Source of the DNA: Haemophilus parainfluenzae
GTDB lineage: Bacteria > Pseudomonadota > Gammaproteobacteria > Enterobacterales > Pasteurellaceae
Length of the DNA stretch: 64,000 bases
Assembly: GCF_014931275.1 (NCBI RefSeq)
Contig: NZ_CP063110.1
Coordinates: forward strand, 124,001 to 188,000
Reading direction: 5' to 3'
In this document: positions 41,918 through 53,085 of the stretch, piece after piece
Layout: each line of letters begins with the position of its first letter
How positions within the stretch are numbered: position 1 is the first letter of the stretch
Notes under the pieces: generated by a model
The model's input: the letters and a program-made list of their open reading frames with translations, nothing else
Database searches by the model: none
What the model was told of the DNA's origin: nothing
Made by a program: the position numbers and the translations under genes

Positions 41918-43729
41918 TTATTTTTTAGGTAACGCATCACTAGAAGCATTAAATTTCACATTTGATGAAGTGTAAGCCTCAAAGTGCGGATGTTTTTTCA
42001 TAAATTTAATGAAACTTTCCGCATCAGGCAAGTAAGTATCAACGCCTTCATATTTCGGATCGTTAAATAATTTACCAAAAGTTTTGTAACCATCTTTACC
42101 GCTAGCTACATAAGCATTAGTACCAACGAGATAACGTTTATTATCATCAATTGGTTCCCATTGTTGGGTTTGTTTATTCAATACTTCCACGCTGACTAAA
42201 CGTTTACCTTCCGCATTTGGTATTTCATTCGCTTCGTAACGAATGCCCGCGCCATAAGGGAATGCCCCTGTAGAACCATCAACTAAAGCAAATTGCATCG
42301 CATCTTCAAGCACTTGTTTCACTAACGAACCTTCCATTTTATAGGTATATAACGTATTCCCGAAAGGTAAGAAAGTATAAGCATCATTAAAGGTTACATT
42401 GCCTGGTAAAATATCCGCACGAACACCGCCTGCATTTTGAATGGTTAAATCCACTGTTTTGAGTTCGTTATACATTGTTTCTGCAATAAAACGCGTTGCA
42501 ATAGAACCTTCTGGATTTGAGCCTGCTTTATTTGGGATACGATTTGCTGAACCACCCGGCATTGCAGAACCGGTGATGACGCCAACAATTTCTTGTGCTA
42601 AACGATCTTTTTCACTTTTATATTTTGAAATAAGCATGTCTGTTTTTGCATCATGATCATCAAGTGAAATACTCTTCATTGACTTTAAAGTATCAAGCGC
42701 TTTTTTACGTTCATCGCCTGTTAATTCAGTCCATTTACCTTCCGCATTTTTCACTTGAAGTTTATGAGAACTCATTAACACATGAGGAATTTTACGAGTA
42801 ATAGACGCAATACCTTCAGGACTGAATTTAACACCTAAGTCACCCACAACAGCAGAATAAGCCCAACCTTCCATTACAAATACCGGTTCGCCATTCGGAT
42901 TTTTAAATTCAAGCGGATATTCATAGATTACTGGAAGTTTTAAACCACGTAATTCATCATTTCCGTATAAATAATGTGAATCCCCAGTAACGATCACATC
43001 AATATCATTTACTTTTTGAGCAATTTCGATATTTTTTTCACTTCCTGCATGTGAAAGTAAAATGATTTTATTAATGCCTTGTTGTTTTAGCGCATTTGCC
43101 ATAATTTGTGCGGTAGCAATTTCATCATAGAACTTCACATCCTTACCTGGTGAAGATGAATTAACCGTTTTATTCACGGTATCTAAACCGATAATGGCAA
43201 TTTTTTCTCCATCCACAGTGAAAATATCGTAAGGTTTCCATTTGTTATATAAAATTGAATTTTTATCAGGAATAACATTGGCTGAAAGTACTGGAATTTT
43301 TAATGGCTCGAGTAGTTTTAATAAACCTTCATTACCCGCGTCAAATTCATGGTTACCCAAAGTAAAATAATGGAAATTACCAGCATTCATGACAGCCGCA
43401 TCAGCAGAACCACCAAAAAGGGTGAAATACAGCGTACCGGTAATCGCATCACCTGCATGTAGCACTAATGGATTTTTATACTTTTTACGTAACTCATAAA
43501 GTTTCCCATTCACAGCAGAAAAACCACCAATATCAACCTTTGTTTGTTGACCATTTAAATTAATTCTCGCTTCGTGCGGTTCCAAGTAAGAATGGTGGTC
43601 GTTAATATGTAAGATACTTAACTCCACAGCTTTATGTGCTTGCGGCGCTTCTTTAGCAAAGGCTGCACCTGAGCAAAGCATTGCTAACGCACTAACTGCA
43701 AAGGTAACTGATTTTTTAGATAAAAACAT
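41918..43729 (-). CDS. nadN: NAD nucleotidase / 5'-nucleotidase NadN
   Basis: A 603-residue periplasmic enzyme with a signal peptide ending near GAAFA-KEA. The metallophosphoesterase domain shows ILHINDHHSY, LHAGDAITG, GNHEFDAGN and SHAGSE. The C-terminal 5'-nucleotidase domain has QNAGGVRADI, FLPFGNTLY and YKTFGK. In H. influenzae NadN cleaves NAD to NMN and AMP and then dephosphorylates NMN to nicotinamide riboside, which V-factor-dependent bacteria import. The protein closely resembles what I recall of H. influenzae NadN. It lies next to rpsP copy 2, as I recall for the H. influenzae locus. Confidence 0.93.
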   Translation of the reverse strand: MFLSKKSVTFAVSALAMLCSGAAFAKEAPQAHKAVELSILHINDHHSYLEPHEARINLNGQQTKVDIGGFSAVNGKLYELRKKYKNPLVLHAGDAITGTLYFTLFGGSADAAVMNAGNFHYFTLGNHEFDAGNEGLLKLLEPLKIPVLSANVIPDKNSILYNKWKPYDIFTVDGEKIAIIGLDTVNKTVNSSSPGKDVKFYDEIATAQIMANALKQQGINKIILLSHAGSEKNIEIAQKVNDIDVIVTGDSHYLYGNDELRGLKLPVIYEYPLEFKNPNGEPVFVMEGWAYSAVVGDLGVKFSPEGIASITRKIPHVLMSSHKLQVKNAEGKWTELTGDERKKALDTLKSMKSISLDDHDAKTDMLISKYKSEKDRLAQEIVGVITGSAMPGGSANRIPNKAGSNPEGSIATRFIAETMYNELKTVDLTIQNAGGVRADILPGNVTFNDAYTFLPFGNTLYTYKMEGSLVKQVLEDAMQFALVDGSTGAFPYGAGIRYEANEIPNAEGKRLVSVEVLNKQTQQWEPIDDNKRYLVGTNAYVASGKDGYKTFGKLFNDPKYEGVDTYLPDAESFIKFMKKHPHFEAYTSSNVKFNASSDALPKK

Positions 43730-43753
43730 AATGGCTCCTTGTGAGTAAACGGA

Positions 43754-44533
43754 TTAATTTAAGCCTTCAAGCATTGCTTGGAAAGTCTTATAACGAATAG
43801 CATAGTTATTGTGTTGAAGATTTTCACGTGCTTGATCCAAATACGAAAAATCATCAACCTCCACCCCTTTAAATTGGCGAGCAAACATCATATTGGCTAG
43901 AGCGAGGCGGGGCTTAATTTCAGAAGAAGGGGTTATCAAACTCACTCGATTCTCAGTAATAGAAAAAGTTGTTTGATTAGGAAAATCTTGACGCATCTGT
44001 TCAATAATTTTTTGAAATATGCCTTTAGCATCCAAAGACAATAATATAATTTGATCTGGTTTGGCTCCCCGTTCTATTAAAGCCTGAACAAATTGCTCCG
44101 AATTATCTGTTTGACGAATATAAATTTTTGCCTGCTCATTCGCTAAAAAAGACACCAGTAAGTTTTTCTTCATTTCCTGAATTAAATTAGCATCGCCAGT
44201 ATTTATCGGTTCAAAGTATAAATAATCAAGAAATTTAGGGGTGAGATTTTTATCTGTTTTAAAAATGCGAGTGAGGATTTTTTCGCTTATTTGGATCTGA
44301 TTATCAATAAATTGGGGAGGTAAAGAAAAAAGTGCGGTGAGTTTTTTCTGTAAAATAGAAATTTGTTGCTTTTCTTGTTTAGCTAAAGCGATTGAAAATT
44401 GTTGCTTTAAAGCCTCAGCGGACTCAGTAGATATTGATTGGTGAGAAGACGAAGGAGGACTCGCTATCACAGATTGTTGAATGCCAATACATGACGCTAA
44501 TCCAAGTAACACAGAATGAAAACTGATTTTCAT
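43754..44533 (-). CDS. Secreted protein of unknown function upstream of nadN
   Basis: From ATG 44533 (GAGG ribosome site) this is a 259-residue protein with a Sec signal peptide (about 1-24, ending SVIA-SPP). The mature part is mostly helical and charged, with no cysteine and no motif I recognise. It ends 24 bp before nadN on the same strand, so the two are probably one transcript and it may assist NAD or nucleotide use in the periplasm. That link is contextual. An uptake signal lies inside at about 44332. Confidence 0.75.
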   Translation of the reverse strand: MKISFHSVLLGLASCIGIQQSVIASPPSSSHQSISTESAEALKQQFSIALAKQEKQQISILQKKLTALFSLPPQFIDNQIQISEKILTRIFKTDKNLTPKFLDYLYFEPINTGDANLIQEMKKNLLVSFLANEQAKIYIRQTDNSEQFVQALIERGAKPDQIILLSLDAKGIFQKIIEQMRQDFPNQTTFSITENRVSLITPSSEIKPRLALANMMFARQFKGVEVDDFSYLDQARENLQHNNYAIRYKTFQAMLEGLN

Positions 44534-44843
44534 AATAAACCTCATTTAACTGATATTTTATCAATATAAAATACCGCTTAACGCGTAAACTTGACCTAAA
44601 ACTATTTGAGAGTTTCTTAGATTATACGTAAAACAAAATTGCATGTGAATGATAATGTTTACTTTTTCAAGAGAATATAACGTACTTATTAGAATGCTCA
44701 TCCAAAACTTGCAATTTTGCTCAAAAAGTATAAAACTCGCAGGCTTTTTGTCTATATATACAGAGAAAAAAGTAAGCTATATTCTTAAATCGCTTTCGAG
44801 TTTAGGAATATTCTTTTAGTAATTAAACATTTAGAGGAAGGTT

Positions 44844-45089
44844 ATGGTAACCATTCGTTTATCTCGTGGCGGAGCTAAAAAACGCCCATTTTATCAAATC
44901 GTAGTAGCTGACAGCCGTTCACCACGTGACGGTCGTTTCATTGAGCGTATAGGTTTCTTCAACCCAATCGCACAAGGTAACGCAGAGCGTCTTCGTGTTG
45001 ATCTTGAGCGTGTAAACCACTGGGTTGCTCAAGGTGCTTCACTTTCAGACCGTGTTGCAACTTTGGTAAAAGAAGCTCAAAAAGCATAA
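44844..45089 (+). CDS. rpsP: Ribosomal protein bS16 (copy 2)
   Basis: An 81-residue S16, complete and without frameshift. It has Ala at 22 and Ile at 36, where copy 1 has Thr and Val. The upstream duplicated 130 bases, including the region around TATAAA (44729) and TATATT (44778), should carry the promoter. A homologue of this short gene is normally single-copy, so a second intact copy is exceptional. Confidence 0.96.
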   Translation: MVTIRLSRGGAKKRPFYQIVVADSRSPRDGRFIERIGFFNPIAQGNAERLRVDLERVNHWVAQGASLSDRVATLVKEAQKA

Positions 45090-45132
45090 TCTCGCTTTTT
45101 GATTTAGTTCTTAAACTAAGATAGGTGAAAAT

Positions 45133-45660
45133 ATGGAACAACAACGTATTGAAGTTGTGGGCAAATTAGGCTCAACCTACGGTATTCGTGGGTGGTTACG
45201 TATTTATTCATCAACAGAACAAGCTGAAAGTATTTTTGATTATCAACCTTGGTTTTTAAAAATCAAAGGTGAATGGCAGCCTGCAGAATTAGAAAATTGG
45301 CGTCATCATAATCACGAAATCATCGTTAAATTAAAAGGCGTTGATGACCGTGAAGCCGCACAAATTTTAGCAACTGTTGAAATTGGTGTGGATTTATCTG
45401 TATTCCCAGAACTGGAAGAAGGGGATTATTACTGGCACGATTTAATCGGTTGTTCAGTCGTCAACTTAGAAGGTTATACAATGGGAACGGTAACAGAGAT
45501 GATGGAAACCGGTTCTAATGATGTGTTAGTGATAAAAGCCAATACCAAAGATGCTTTTGGAAAACAAGAGCGGTTAATTCCGTTCTTGTATGAACAAGTA
45601 GTTAAAAGAGTCGATCTCACCACGAAAACAATTGAAGTGGATTGGGACGCTGGTTTCTAA
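45133..45660 (+). CDS. rimM: Ribosome maturation factor RimM (copy 2)
   Basis: A 175-residue RimM, intact in both its RimM and PRC-barrel domains. It differs from copy 1 by Ala51 for Thr, Thr81 for Asn and Ile134 for Val. The ribosome site AGGTGA lies before ATG 45133. The three changes are conservative and outside the hydrophobic core signature, so the copy is probably active. Confidence 0.95.
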   Translation: MEQQRIEVVGKLGSTYGIRGWLRIYSSTEQAESIFDYQPWFLKIKGEWQPAELENWRHHNHEIIVKLKGVDDREAAQILATVEIGVDLSVFPELEEGDYYWHDLIGCSVVNLEGYTMGTVTEMMETGSNDVLVIKANTKDAFGKQERLIPFLYEQVVKRVDLTTKTIEVDWDAGF

Positions 45661-45697
45661 TCTCAAGTATGCACAAACGTAATGTAGTAGGCTTTTT

Positions 45698-46438
45698 ATG
45701 TGGATAGGGGTGATTTCATTATTCCCCGAAATGTTTAAAGCGATTACGGAATTTGGGGTTACAGGTAGAGCCGTAAAACATAATCTTCTGCAAGTGGAAT
45801 GTTGGAATCCAAGAGATTTTACATTCGATAAGCATAAAACCGTGGATGACCGTCCTTATGGTGGTGGCCCGGGAATGCTGATGATGGTGCAACCTTTACG
45901 GGATGTGATTCATGCTGCGAAAGCAGCGGCAGGAGAAGGCGCAAAGGTGATTTACCTTTCGCCACAAGGACGTAAACTCGATCAAGGCGGTGTAACCGAG
46001 CTTGCTCAAAATCAGAAATTGATTTTGGTATGTGGACGTTACGAAGGTATTGATGAACGGTTGATTCAAACTGAAATTGATGAAGAATGGTCAATTGGCG
46101 ATTACGTTCTGACCGGTGGGGAATTGCCGGCAATGACATTAATTGATGCTGTTGCTCGTTTTATTCCCGGTGTATTAGGCAAACAAGCCTCCGCAGAAGA
46201 AGATTCTTTTGCAGACGGTTTATTAGATTGCCCGCATTACACCAGACCGGAAGTGTTAGAAGGATTAACTGTGCCATCCGTGCTGATGTCGGGACATCAC
46301 GAAGAAATTCGCAAATGGCGATTAAAACAATCGCTACAAAGAACGTGGCTCCGACGCCCTGAGCTCTTAGAAGGCCTAGCTCTGACTGACGAACAACGTA
46401 AGCTGTTAAAAGAGGCGCAAGCCGAATATAACAGTTAG
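45698..46438 (+). CDS. trmD: tRNA (guanine37-N1)-methyltransferase (copy 2)
   Basis: A 246-residue TrmD, with all trefoil-knot motifs intact ([37 protein letters not shown]). It differs from copy 1 at residues 70 (Val), 194 (Ser) and 244 (Tyr). No stop codons or indels separate the copies over 741 bases, which argues for selection or recent origin. Confidence 0.97.
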   Translation: MWIGVISLFPEMFKAITEFGVTGRAVKHNLLQVECWNPRDFTFDKHKTVDDRPYGGGPGMLMMVQPLRDVIHAAKAAAGEGAKVIYLSPQGRKLDQGGVTELAQNQKLILVCGRYEGIDERLIQTEIDEEWSIGDYVLTGGELPAMTLIDAVARFIPGVLGKQASAEEDSFADGLLDCPHYTRPEVLEGLTVPSVLMSGHHEEIRKWRLKQSLQRTWLRRPELLEGLALTDEQRKLLKEAQAEYNS

Positions 46439-46825
<387 letters not shown>

Positions 46826-46835
46826 TTTCGCAAAG

Positions 46836-46866
46836 AAAAAGGCTTGGGATCCCAAGCCTTTTTTGT
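46836..46866. terminator. Bidirectional terminator shared by rplS copy 2 and mnmA
   Basis: The perfect palindrome GGCTTGGGATCCCAAGCC (46841-46858) is flanked by A and T runs. Same stem as the copy 1 terminator but with GATC in the centre instead of the A-rich loop. Confidence 0.92.
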
Positions 46867-46870
46867 TAGG

Positions 46871-48022
46871 TTATTTAATCCGTTCTTCGATAATCCCACC
46901 GCCCAAACAAATTTCACCAAGGTAAAATACGGCAGATTGTCCTGGTGTGACGGCTGATTGAGGTTCATCGAAAATCACTCGAATAGTTTCATCATCAATC
47001 GGTTCAATCACACAAGGAATATCTTGTTGGCGATAACGTGTTTTAACCGTGCAACGTACTAATTCACGAATTGGCTCGCGATCAACCCAATGTAATTGGC
47101 TAGCAATCAAACCTTTTGAAAATAAACGAGGATGGTCATGCCCCTGAGCGACAATAAGCTCATTATTTTCAACATCCTTATCTACCACATACCAAGCCTC
47201 ATCACCCGCATTTTTTAAACCACCAATGCCTAACCCTTTACGCTGTCCCAACGTGTGATACATCAAACCATCATGGCGACCAATAATTTCACCATCAACA
47301 GTACGAATATCACCAGGTTGAGCCGGTAAGTAACGAGCTAAGAAATCCTTAAACTTACGCTCACCGATAAAACAAATACCGGTAGAGTCTTTTTTCTTCG
47401 CGGTAATTAAACCTAAATCTTCTGCAATAGCACGTACGATCGGCTTTTCAATTTCACCAACAGGGAAAAGGCTTTGGCCTACCTGATTTTTACTCAACGT
47501 GTAAAGGAAATAGCTTTGGTCTTTGTTGCCATCTAATCCGCGCAATAGCTCCGCTTGATCATCTGCACCACGACGACGTACATAATGGCCGGTAGCAATA
47601 TAGTTAGCGCCCAAATCTTCCGCTGCATATTCCAAGAAAGCTTTAAATTTAATTTCTTTATTGCACAAAATATCTGGGTTTGGCGTACGACCAGCTTTGT
47701 ATTCTGTTAAGAAATGTTCAAACACGTTATCCCAATATTCTGCCGCAAAATTGATTTTATGTAGCTTAATACCTAGCTTGTCACATACTGCTTGCGCATC
47801 AGCAAGATCCGCTGCGGCTGTACAATAATCGGTATCGTCATCTTCTTCCCAGTTTTTCATAAACAGGCCTTCCACTTGGTAGCCTTGTTGTTGAAGAATA
47901 AAGGCAGACACCGAAGAATCTACCCCGCCGGACATACCGCAAATGACTTTTTTAGTGGCATTTTCGGCAAGTTGTTCTGCAGAGAGTTTCGGAAAATGTT
48001 TTTCGTAGGTTTGTGATTTCAT
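46871..48022 (-). CDS. mnmA: tRNA-specific 2-thiouridylase MnmA
   Basis: A 383-residue enzyme that puts sulfur on U34 of Lys, Glu and Gln tRNAs. It has the PP-loop [17 protein letters not shown], the tRNA-binding segment and two catalytic cysteines, in [12 protein letters not shown] and [12 protein letters not shown]. The N-terminal extension (about 20 residues) is typical of gammaproteobacteria. It follows the nqr-accessory genes and is convergent with rplS copy 2; both end at one terminator. Confidence 0.96.
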   Translation of the reverse strand: MKSQTYEKHFPKLSAEQLAENATKKVICGMSGGVDSSVSAFILQQQGYQVEGLFMKNWEEDDDTDYCTAAADLADAQAVCDKLGIKLHKINFAAEYWDNVFEHFLTEYKAGRTPNPDILCNKEIKFKAFLEYAAEDLGANYIATGHYVRRRGADDQAELLRGLDGNKDQSYFLYTLSKNQVGQSLFPVGEIEKPIVRAIAEDLGLITAKKKDSTGICFIGERKFKDFLARYLPAQPGDIRTVDGEIIGRHDGLMYHTLGQRKGLGIGGLKNAGDEAWYVVDKDVENNELIVAQGHDHPRLFSKGLIASQLHWVDREPIRELVRCTVKTRYRQQDIPCVIEPIDDETIRVIFDEPQSAVTPGQSAVFYLGEICLGGGIIEERIK

Positions 48023-48133
48023 AGTTTAGTAATAAATGTTCCACTAAATAAATAATTGGGCATTCTACCGCAAATCAAGTAAGAGTAAAAATGCCCGACA
48101 ATTTCGGGCACTTTCATACAGGTTACGGCATGA

Positions 48134-48340
48134 TCACTTCATTGAACGTCGAGAAGTTACCGTTTTCCCTCCAATCCCCCAGTTATCCATATCGACTTCG
48201 TCAATAACCACCACTGTTGTTTCGGGATTTTTGTTTAACACTTTCTGTAATAAATGGGTGACACCTTCAATTAACTCTGCTTTTTGTTTAGCTGTCGGCG
48301 CCTCTGCTCCACCGGTCACTTTAATATTGACATAGGGCAT
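48134..48340 (-). CDS. 4-oxalocrotonate tautomerase-family enzyme
   Basis: A 68-residue tautomerase. The catalytic Pro1 is exposed after removal of Met (MPYVNIKVTGG), followed by the family helix KQKAELIEGVTHLLQKVLNKNPETT and the end DNWGIGGKTVT. Such proteins tautomerise keto-enol substrates; the natural substrate is unknown. It lies 30 bp downstream of nqrM on the same strand. Confidence 0.88.
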   Translation of the reverse strand: MPYVNIKVTGGAEAPTAKQKAELIEGVTHLLQKVLNKNPETTVVVIDEVDMDNWGIGGKTVTSRRSMK

Positions 48341-48370
48341 ACTGTTCTCTCATCACAACGTTAAATGGAA

Positions 48371-48631
48371 CTACTTCACTTCATAAAATTGCGAATCATC
48401 GTCTTTCTTCGCAAATTTTTGTTCATATTCGGCTTTTGCTTGTTTATCGCCCGCATCTAATTTTGATTGAAGCGTGTCGCAAGGTTTATCACAATCACAA
48501 GCTTTGGCAATACCAAGGGTAGATAAACCACCGCAGCTGCCTTTTAAACTTTGTTTTTTGATAATAAATCCGATAGACATCAACAATATAATTGCGACGA
48601 AAGCGATTAAAGTAAAAAATAAAGTTTGCAT
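48371..48631 (-). CDS. nqrM: Na+-NQR maturation protein NqrM
   Basis: An 86-residue DUF539 protein with one N-terminal membrane helix and the cysteine cluster GSCGGLSTLGIAKACDCDKPCD. The cysteines are needed to deliver or assemble the Fe centre bound between NqrD and NqrE. It sits 2 bp after apbE, in a conserved nqrABCDEF-apbE-nqrM order. Confidence 0.93.
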   Translation of the reverse strand: MQTLFFTLIAFVAIILLMSIGFIIKKQSLKGSCGGLSTLGIAKACDCDKPCDTLQSKLDAGDKQAKAEYEQKFAKKDDDSQFYEVK

Positions 48632-48633
48632 AA

Positions 48634-49674
48634 CTATTCTTTTGTTTCTGTTAATTTTTTGAAAGCAGAGGATGATTTTGTCACAAAACCATTATCTGTT
48701 TTAATGATTAAATAAACGGCAAGATTATTTTTCTCAGCCACTTCTAACGCCTTGTCTTCACCAAGCACAAATAACCCTGTTGATAAGCCATCTGCAGTCA
48801 TTGAAGTTGGTGCAAGTACCGTAATTGAGGCTAAATGATGCTGAATTGGATAACCTGTTTTCGGATCAATTTCATGAGCAAAGCGTTTACCATTTTCTTC
48901 AAAGTAAATTCGATAATCGCCAGAACTTGCCATTCCCATATTGTCTAATCCAATGACAGCTTCAACCGCTCTTTCACCTGTTGTAGTTGGTTTTTCAATT
49001 GCGATCTGCCAAGGTTTGCCTTCAATATTTTTTCCTTTCGCACGAATTTCTCCGCCGATTTCAACCATGTAATTCTGAGCATTTAATTGTTCTAACTTTT
49101 CAGCGACCAGATCAACGCCAAAGCCTTTAGCAATCGAGGACAAATCGACATAAACTTGAGGAAGTGCTTTGCTTAATGTCGGTTTGGCAGCACTCATATC
49201 GAGGGCAATTTTATCAATACCAACCCAAGCTTGGCGTTCAGCTAATTGTTCTGGTGTAGGTTGTTTTTCTGGACGTTTTTCCGGGCCAAATCCCCATAAA
49301 TTAACGACAGGGCCAACAGTTACATCCAATGCACCTTCAGTCACTTTATTTAAACGAATCGCTTCGGCCAATACTTTGGCAAAATCTGCTGAAATCTCAA
49401 TCGGTGTATTCACTTGGGTATTTTGATTGAAACGACTCAATTCCGAATCTTTTTTGTAAGTGGACATTTTCGCGTTCACATCTTTTAAGATAGCTTCAAT
49501 TTCTTCATGCGTCTTTTCAGATGTTGCTTTCATTGAGCCTTCATCAAGGTATTTAACATGATAAGTTGTTCCCATTGTTTTACCACTTAATGAGATAACT
49601 TTTGTTTCTTTTTCACAGGCTGCAAGACTTAATGCCATTGCCACCGCCACGATACCGCTTATTAATTTTTTCAT
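48634..49674 (-). CDS. apbE: FAD:protein FMN transferase ApbE
   Basis: A 346-residue lipoprotein (lipobox SLAAC) that transfers FMN from FAD onto a threonine in target proteins. Core motifs include GKTMGTTYHVKY, DVTVGPVVNLWGFGP, VDLSSIAKGFGVD and the C-terminal ASITVLAPTSMTADGLSTGLFVLG. Its targets are encoded beside it: NqrB and NqrC both carry SGAT flavinylation sites. An uptake-signal terminator stands between nqrF and apbE, so its expression may need read-through or a separate promoter. Confidence 0.95.
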   Translation of the reverse strand: MKKLISGIVAVAMALSLAACEKETKVISLSGKTMGTTYHVKYLDEGSMKATSEKTHEEIEAILKDVNAKMSTYKKDSELSRFNQNTQVNTPIEISADFAKVLAEAIRLNKVTEGALDVTVGPVVNLWGFGPEKRPEKQPTPEQLAERQAWVGIDKIALDMSAAKPTLSKALPQVYVDLSSIAKGFGVDLVAEKLEQLNAQNYMVEIGGEIRAKGKNIEGKPWQIAIEKPTTTGERAVEAVIGLDNMGMASSGDYRIYFEENGKRFAHEIDPKTGYPIQHHLASITVLAPTSMTADGLSTGLFVLGEDKALEVAEKNNLAVYLIIKTDNGFVTKSSSAFKKLTETKE

Positions 49675-49761
49675 CTGGATTTCCTAAATCTGTGAACTAC
49701 TAGCAAACTAAACAAAATTTACCTGTAATCATAGAAAATTTTCTAAAAACACCTTAAATTT

Positions 49762-49792
49762 TGACCGCACTTCATCACAAAGTGCGGTCAGT
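49762..49792 (-). terminator. Terminator between nqrF and apbE made of inverted uptake signals
   Basis: TGACCGCACTT pairs with AAGTGCGGTCA around loop CATCACA. The 29-base core is identical to the gdhA terminator core at 30472-30500. Confidence 0.85.
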
Positions 49793-49818
49793 TTTCATGA
49801 TGTTTTGATTAACTAAAA

Positions 49819-51054
49819 TCAACCACCGAAGTCATCTAATAAGATGTTTTCATCTTCAACACCGAGGTCTTTCAACATTTTGATTACCGCAGCGTTCATC
49901 ACCGGAGGTCCACACATGTAGTATTCACAATCTTCTGGTGCTTCATGATTTTTCAAGTAGTTTTCATAAAGTACGTTGTGAATAAAGCCGGTGTAACCTG
50001 TCCAGTTATCTTCTGGTAACGGATCAGATAATGCCACGTGCCATGTAAAGTTTGGATTTTCTGCTTGAAGCTGATCAAAATCTTCCACATAGAACATTTC
50101 ACGTTTAGAACGTGCACCATACCAGAATGACATTTTACGTTTAGAGTGTAAACGTTTTAATTGGTCAAAGATATGAGAACGCATTGGTGCCATACCCGCA
50201 CCACCACCGATGAAGACCATTTCGTTGTCGGTTTCTTTCGCAAAGAATTCACCGAATGGACCTGAAATTGTCACTTTATCACCTGGTTTTAATGACCAAA
50301 TGTAAGAAGACATTTGACCTGGAGGCGCATCAGGTTGACGTGGTGGAGGCGTTGCAATACGCACGTTAAGCATAATAATGCCTTTCTCTTCTGGGTATGA
50401 AGCCATTGAGTAAGCACGGATAATATGCTCATCCACTTTAGACACATAACGCCATAAATCGTATTTGTCCCAATCTTCGTGGTATTCTTCTGGAATATCG
50501 AAATCTTTATAGTAAACCGTATGTGGATCAGCTTCGATTTGGATATAACCACCAGCACGGAAAGGAACTTCTTCACCTTCAGGAATAGCCAATTTAAGCT
50601 CTTTAATAAAGGTTGCTTTGTTATCATTAGAAATAACAGTACATTCCCATTTTTTCACGCCGAAGATTTCTTCTGGTAATTCAACGTCCATGCTGCCTTT
50701 TACGTTTACTTGGCAAGCTAAACGATAACCTTCTTTTGCTTCACGTTTATTAATATGAGAAAGTTCAGTTGGGAGAATTTCACCACCACCACTTTTCACT
50801 TTCACAATACATTGGCCACAAGAGCCACCGCCACCACAAGCAGAAGAAACGAAAATACCTTTACTTGCTAACGCGCCAAGTAATTTGCCACCAGCTGGTA
50901 AAGTGATCGCTTTTTCAGGATCGTCATTAATAGAAATGGTGATATCACCAGAATCCACTAATTTTGATTTAGCGAATAAAATAATCGCAACGAGCACTAA
51001 AAGGATAACCGTAAATGCCGCAACACCTAATAATAAAATTGAAGATTCGCTCAT
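49819..51054 (-). CDS. nqrF: Na+-translocating NADH:quinone reductase subunit F
   Basis: A 411-residue entry subunit with an N-terminal membrane helix, a 2Fe-2S ferredoxin domain ([21 protein letters not shown] plus a distal Cys in YRLACQV), an FAD domain ([11 protein letters not shown]) and an NADH domain ([18 protein letters not shown] ... [14 protein letters not shown]). It accepts electrons from NADH and passes them through the complex. Last gene of nqrABCDEF. Confidence 0.97.
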   Translation of the reverse strand: MSESSILLLGVAAFTVILLVLVAIILFAKSKLVDSGDITISINDDPEKAITLPAGGKLLGALASKGIFVSSACGGGGSCGQCIVKVKSGGGEILPTELSHINKREAKEGYRLACQVNVKGSMDVELPEEIFGVKKWECTVISNDNKATFIKELKLAIPEGEEVPFRAGGYIQIEADPHTVYYKDFDIPEEYHEDWDKYDLWRYVSKVDEHIIRAYSMASYPEEKGIIMLNVRIATPPPRQPDAPPGQMSSYIWSLKPGDKVTISGPFGEFFAKETDNEMVFIGGGAGMAPMRSHIFDQLKRLHSKRKMSFWYGARSKREMFYVEDFDQLQAENPNFTWHVALSDPLPEDNWTGYTGFIHNVLYENYLKNHEAPEDCEYYMCGPPVMNAAVIKMLKDLGVEDENILLDDFGG

Positions 51055-51064
51055 TTATGCCTCC

Positions 51065-51661
51065 TTATAACTGAATTCCAGAGAATGACATAAAGCCAAG
51101 CGCCATCAAGCCTGCAGTAATAAAGGTAATCCCTAATCCTTTTAAGCCTGCCGGTACATCGGCATATTTCATTTTTTCGGTTAAGCCTGCAAGCGCAACG
51201 ATTGCTAACATCCAACCTAACCCTGCACCCACACCATAAACTGCAGATTCTGCAAAAGTGTATTCACGTTGCACGGCAAAAGATACACCACCGAAGATCG
51301 CACAGTTTACGGCGATAAGCGGAAGGAAGATACCTAATGCGTTATAAAGTGCAGGGAAGAATTTATCTAAGGTCATTTCAAGTAATTGAACAAGACCCGC
51401 GATAATCCCGATAAAGGTAATGAAGTTTAAGAACTCAAGGCTCACACCTTCTACCAATGCACCATCTTTTAATACGTGTTCGTACACAAATTGGTTAGCG
51501 GGTACCGCAATACCAAGTACGACGACTACTGCAACACCAAGGCCAAACGCCGTGGAAACTTTCTTAGAAACCGCAAGGAAAGTACACATCCCTAAGAAGA
51601 AAGAGAGCGCCATGTTTTCAATGAAGATCGCCTTCACGAATAGGCTAATATAATGTTCCAT
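51065..51661 (-). CDS. nqrE: Na+-NQR subunit E
   Basis: A 198-residue, six-helix membrane subunit. With NqrD it binds an iron centre through conserved cysteines (here in [12 protein letters not shown] and FLGMCTF). [19 protein letters not shown] is typical. It lies 10 bp before nqrF. Confidence 0.96.
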   Translation of the reverse strand: MEHYISLFVKAIFIENMALSFFLGMCTFLAVSKKVSTAFGLGVAVVVVLGIAVPANQFVYEHVLKDGALVEGVSLEFLNFITFIGIIAGLVQLLEMTLDKFFPALYNALGIFLPLIAVNCAIFGGVSFAVQREYTFAESAVYGVGAGLGWMLAIVALAGLTEKMKYADVPAGLKGLGITFITAGLMALGFMSFSGIQL

Positions 51662-51664
51662 TGA

Positions 51665-52294
51665 TTATTTCTCCTGTTGCTCAGGTTTCCACGTTCTTAA
51701 GCCCCAAATAACGAAGCCGATAATAAAGAACGCACTTGGTGCAAGAAGGAATAAACCGTTTGGTTGATACCAACCGCCGTCTTGAATAGTTTGGAATACA
51801 GGGAAACCGAACAAACGACCAGAACCGATTAATTCACGTAATGTGGCGACAATTAATAAGATCGCACCATAACCTAAACCGTTACCGATACCGTCAACAA
51901 AGCTTTCTAACGGTGGTGATTTCATCGCAAACGCTTCTGCACGGCCCATTACGATACAGTTTGTAATGATAAGACCGACGAATACAGAGAGCTGTTTAGA
52001 TAAACCATAAGCATAAGCTTTTAATACTTGGTCAACCAAGATTACTAAAGACGCGATAATCGCCAGTTGCACAATGATACGGATACTATTTGGAATATAG
52101 TTACGAATCAATGAAATAAACAAACTGGAAAAACCGGTTACCAAACTTACCGCAATCGCCATTACGATCGCTGTTTGTAATTGGGTTGTTACCGCTAATG
52201 CAGAACAGATACCCAAAATTTGCAAGGCAATCGGGTTATTTTTAACAATAGGATCGAATAAAAGACCTTTCAAATTTACTTTTGCATCAGCCAT
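51665..52294 (-). CDS. nqrD: Na+-NQR subunit D
   Basis: A 209-residue six-helix membrane subunit, homologous to NqrE. Conserved cysteines occur in [12 protein letters not shown] and [17 protein letters not shown]. It overlaps nqrC's stop by one base and precedes nqrE by 3 bp, indicating coupled translation. Confidence 0.96.
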   Translation of the reverse strand: MADAKVNLKGLLFDPIVKNNPIALQILGICSALAVTTQLQTAIVMAIAVSLVTGFSSLFISLIRNYIPNSIRIIVQLAIIASLVILVDQVLKAYAYGLSKQLSVFVGLIITNCIVMGRAEAFAMKSPPLESFVDGIGNGLGYGAILLIVATLRELIGSGRLFGFPVFQTIQDGGWYQPNGLFLLAPSAFFIIGFVIWGLRTWKPEQQEK

Positions 52295-53085
52295 TATTTG
52301 ATTTCTCCTGCTTTAAATTTCGCTAAGAATGGACCAAAGCCATTTTGGCTGAACCAATAATCAAATGAACCTTGAACACCGTTACTGGTTAAAGTTGCAC
52401 CTGATAAACCATCTACACCGTGCTCTTTATCTGCAGCAGAGCTACCTTTGTAGATTTTGAATTTTTGGTTACCTTGTTCATCGAATAATTTTTTATCGAC
52501 AAACTGTGCTTGCCAACGAGGGTTCGCAATTTCGCCCCCAAGACCGGCTGTTTCACCTTGGTCATAGTAAGTGATACCTTTGATGGTATTTCCATCTGGT
52601 GCAACCGAAACGAAACCGTACATGGTTGACCATAAACCGCGACCATACATTGGTAATACGACTTGGCTGACATTGCCTTGCTCATCTTTTACAAGATAAA
52701 CACGTGCTTGATTTGCACGAACTTTAATTCCTGCTTTATCTGCTTCCGCTGGAATTGCTTGGCTTTTTGCAGGATCTTTAATGGCATCTTTAGGTTCAAA
52801 TTTGTTGATTTCTTCTGCTGAAGCTTGAACGTAATCACCACTTTGCAAATCCACTAAACGAGGTTCAATAAATTTGTTGTAAGTGTCTTTGATTACTGAT
52901 GCATTATCTTCTTTCATTAAGCCAGCAACAGTTAAAATGTTACGTTGAACGTCGAGTGCTTTTTGTTCATCTTGTTTGGATTTTAATGCTACTGCAGCAC
53001 CAGAAACCACGATAGAACACACTAAACTTAGCAACACAACAACGGTAACTGTACCGCTAACGCTATCTTTATTAAATTTAGCCAT
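52294..53085 (-). CDS. nqrC: Na+-NQR subunit C
   Basis: A 263-residue subunit with an N-terminal membrane helix and a periplasmic FMN domain. The flavinylated threonine lies in [17 protein letters not shown] use ATG 53085 ([13 protein letters not shown]) with GGAG upstream; the longer frame to 53160 lies inside nqrB. The start overlaps the nqrB stop by 8 bp. Confidence 0.95.
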   Translation of the reverse strand: MAKFNKDSVSGTVTVVVLLSLVCSIVVSGAAVALKSKQDEQKALDVQRNILTVAGLMKEDNASVIKDTYNKFIEPRLVDLQSGDYVQASAEEINKFEPKDAIKDPAKSQAIPAEADKAGIKVRANQARVYLVKDEQGNVSQVVLPMYGRGLWSTMYGFVSVAPDGNTIKGITYYDQGETAGLGGEIANPRWQAQFVDKKLFDEQGNQKFKIYKGSSAADKEHGVDGLSGATLTSNGVQGSFDYWFSQNGFGPFLAKFKAGEIK

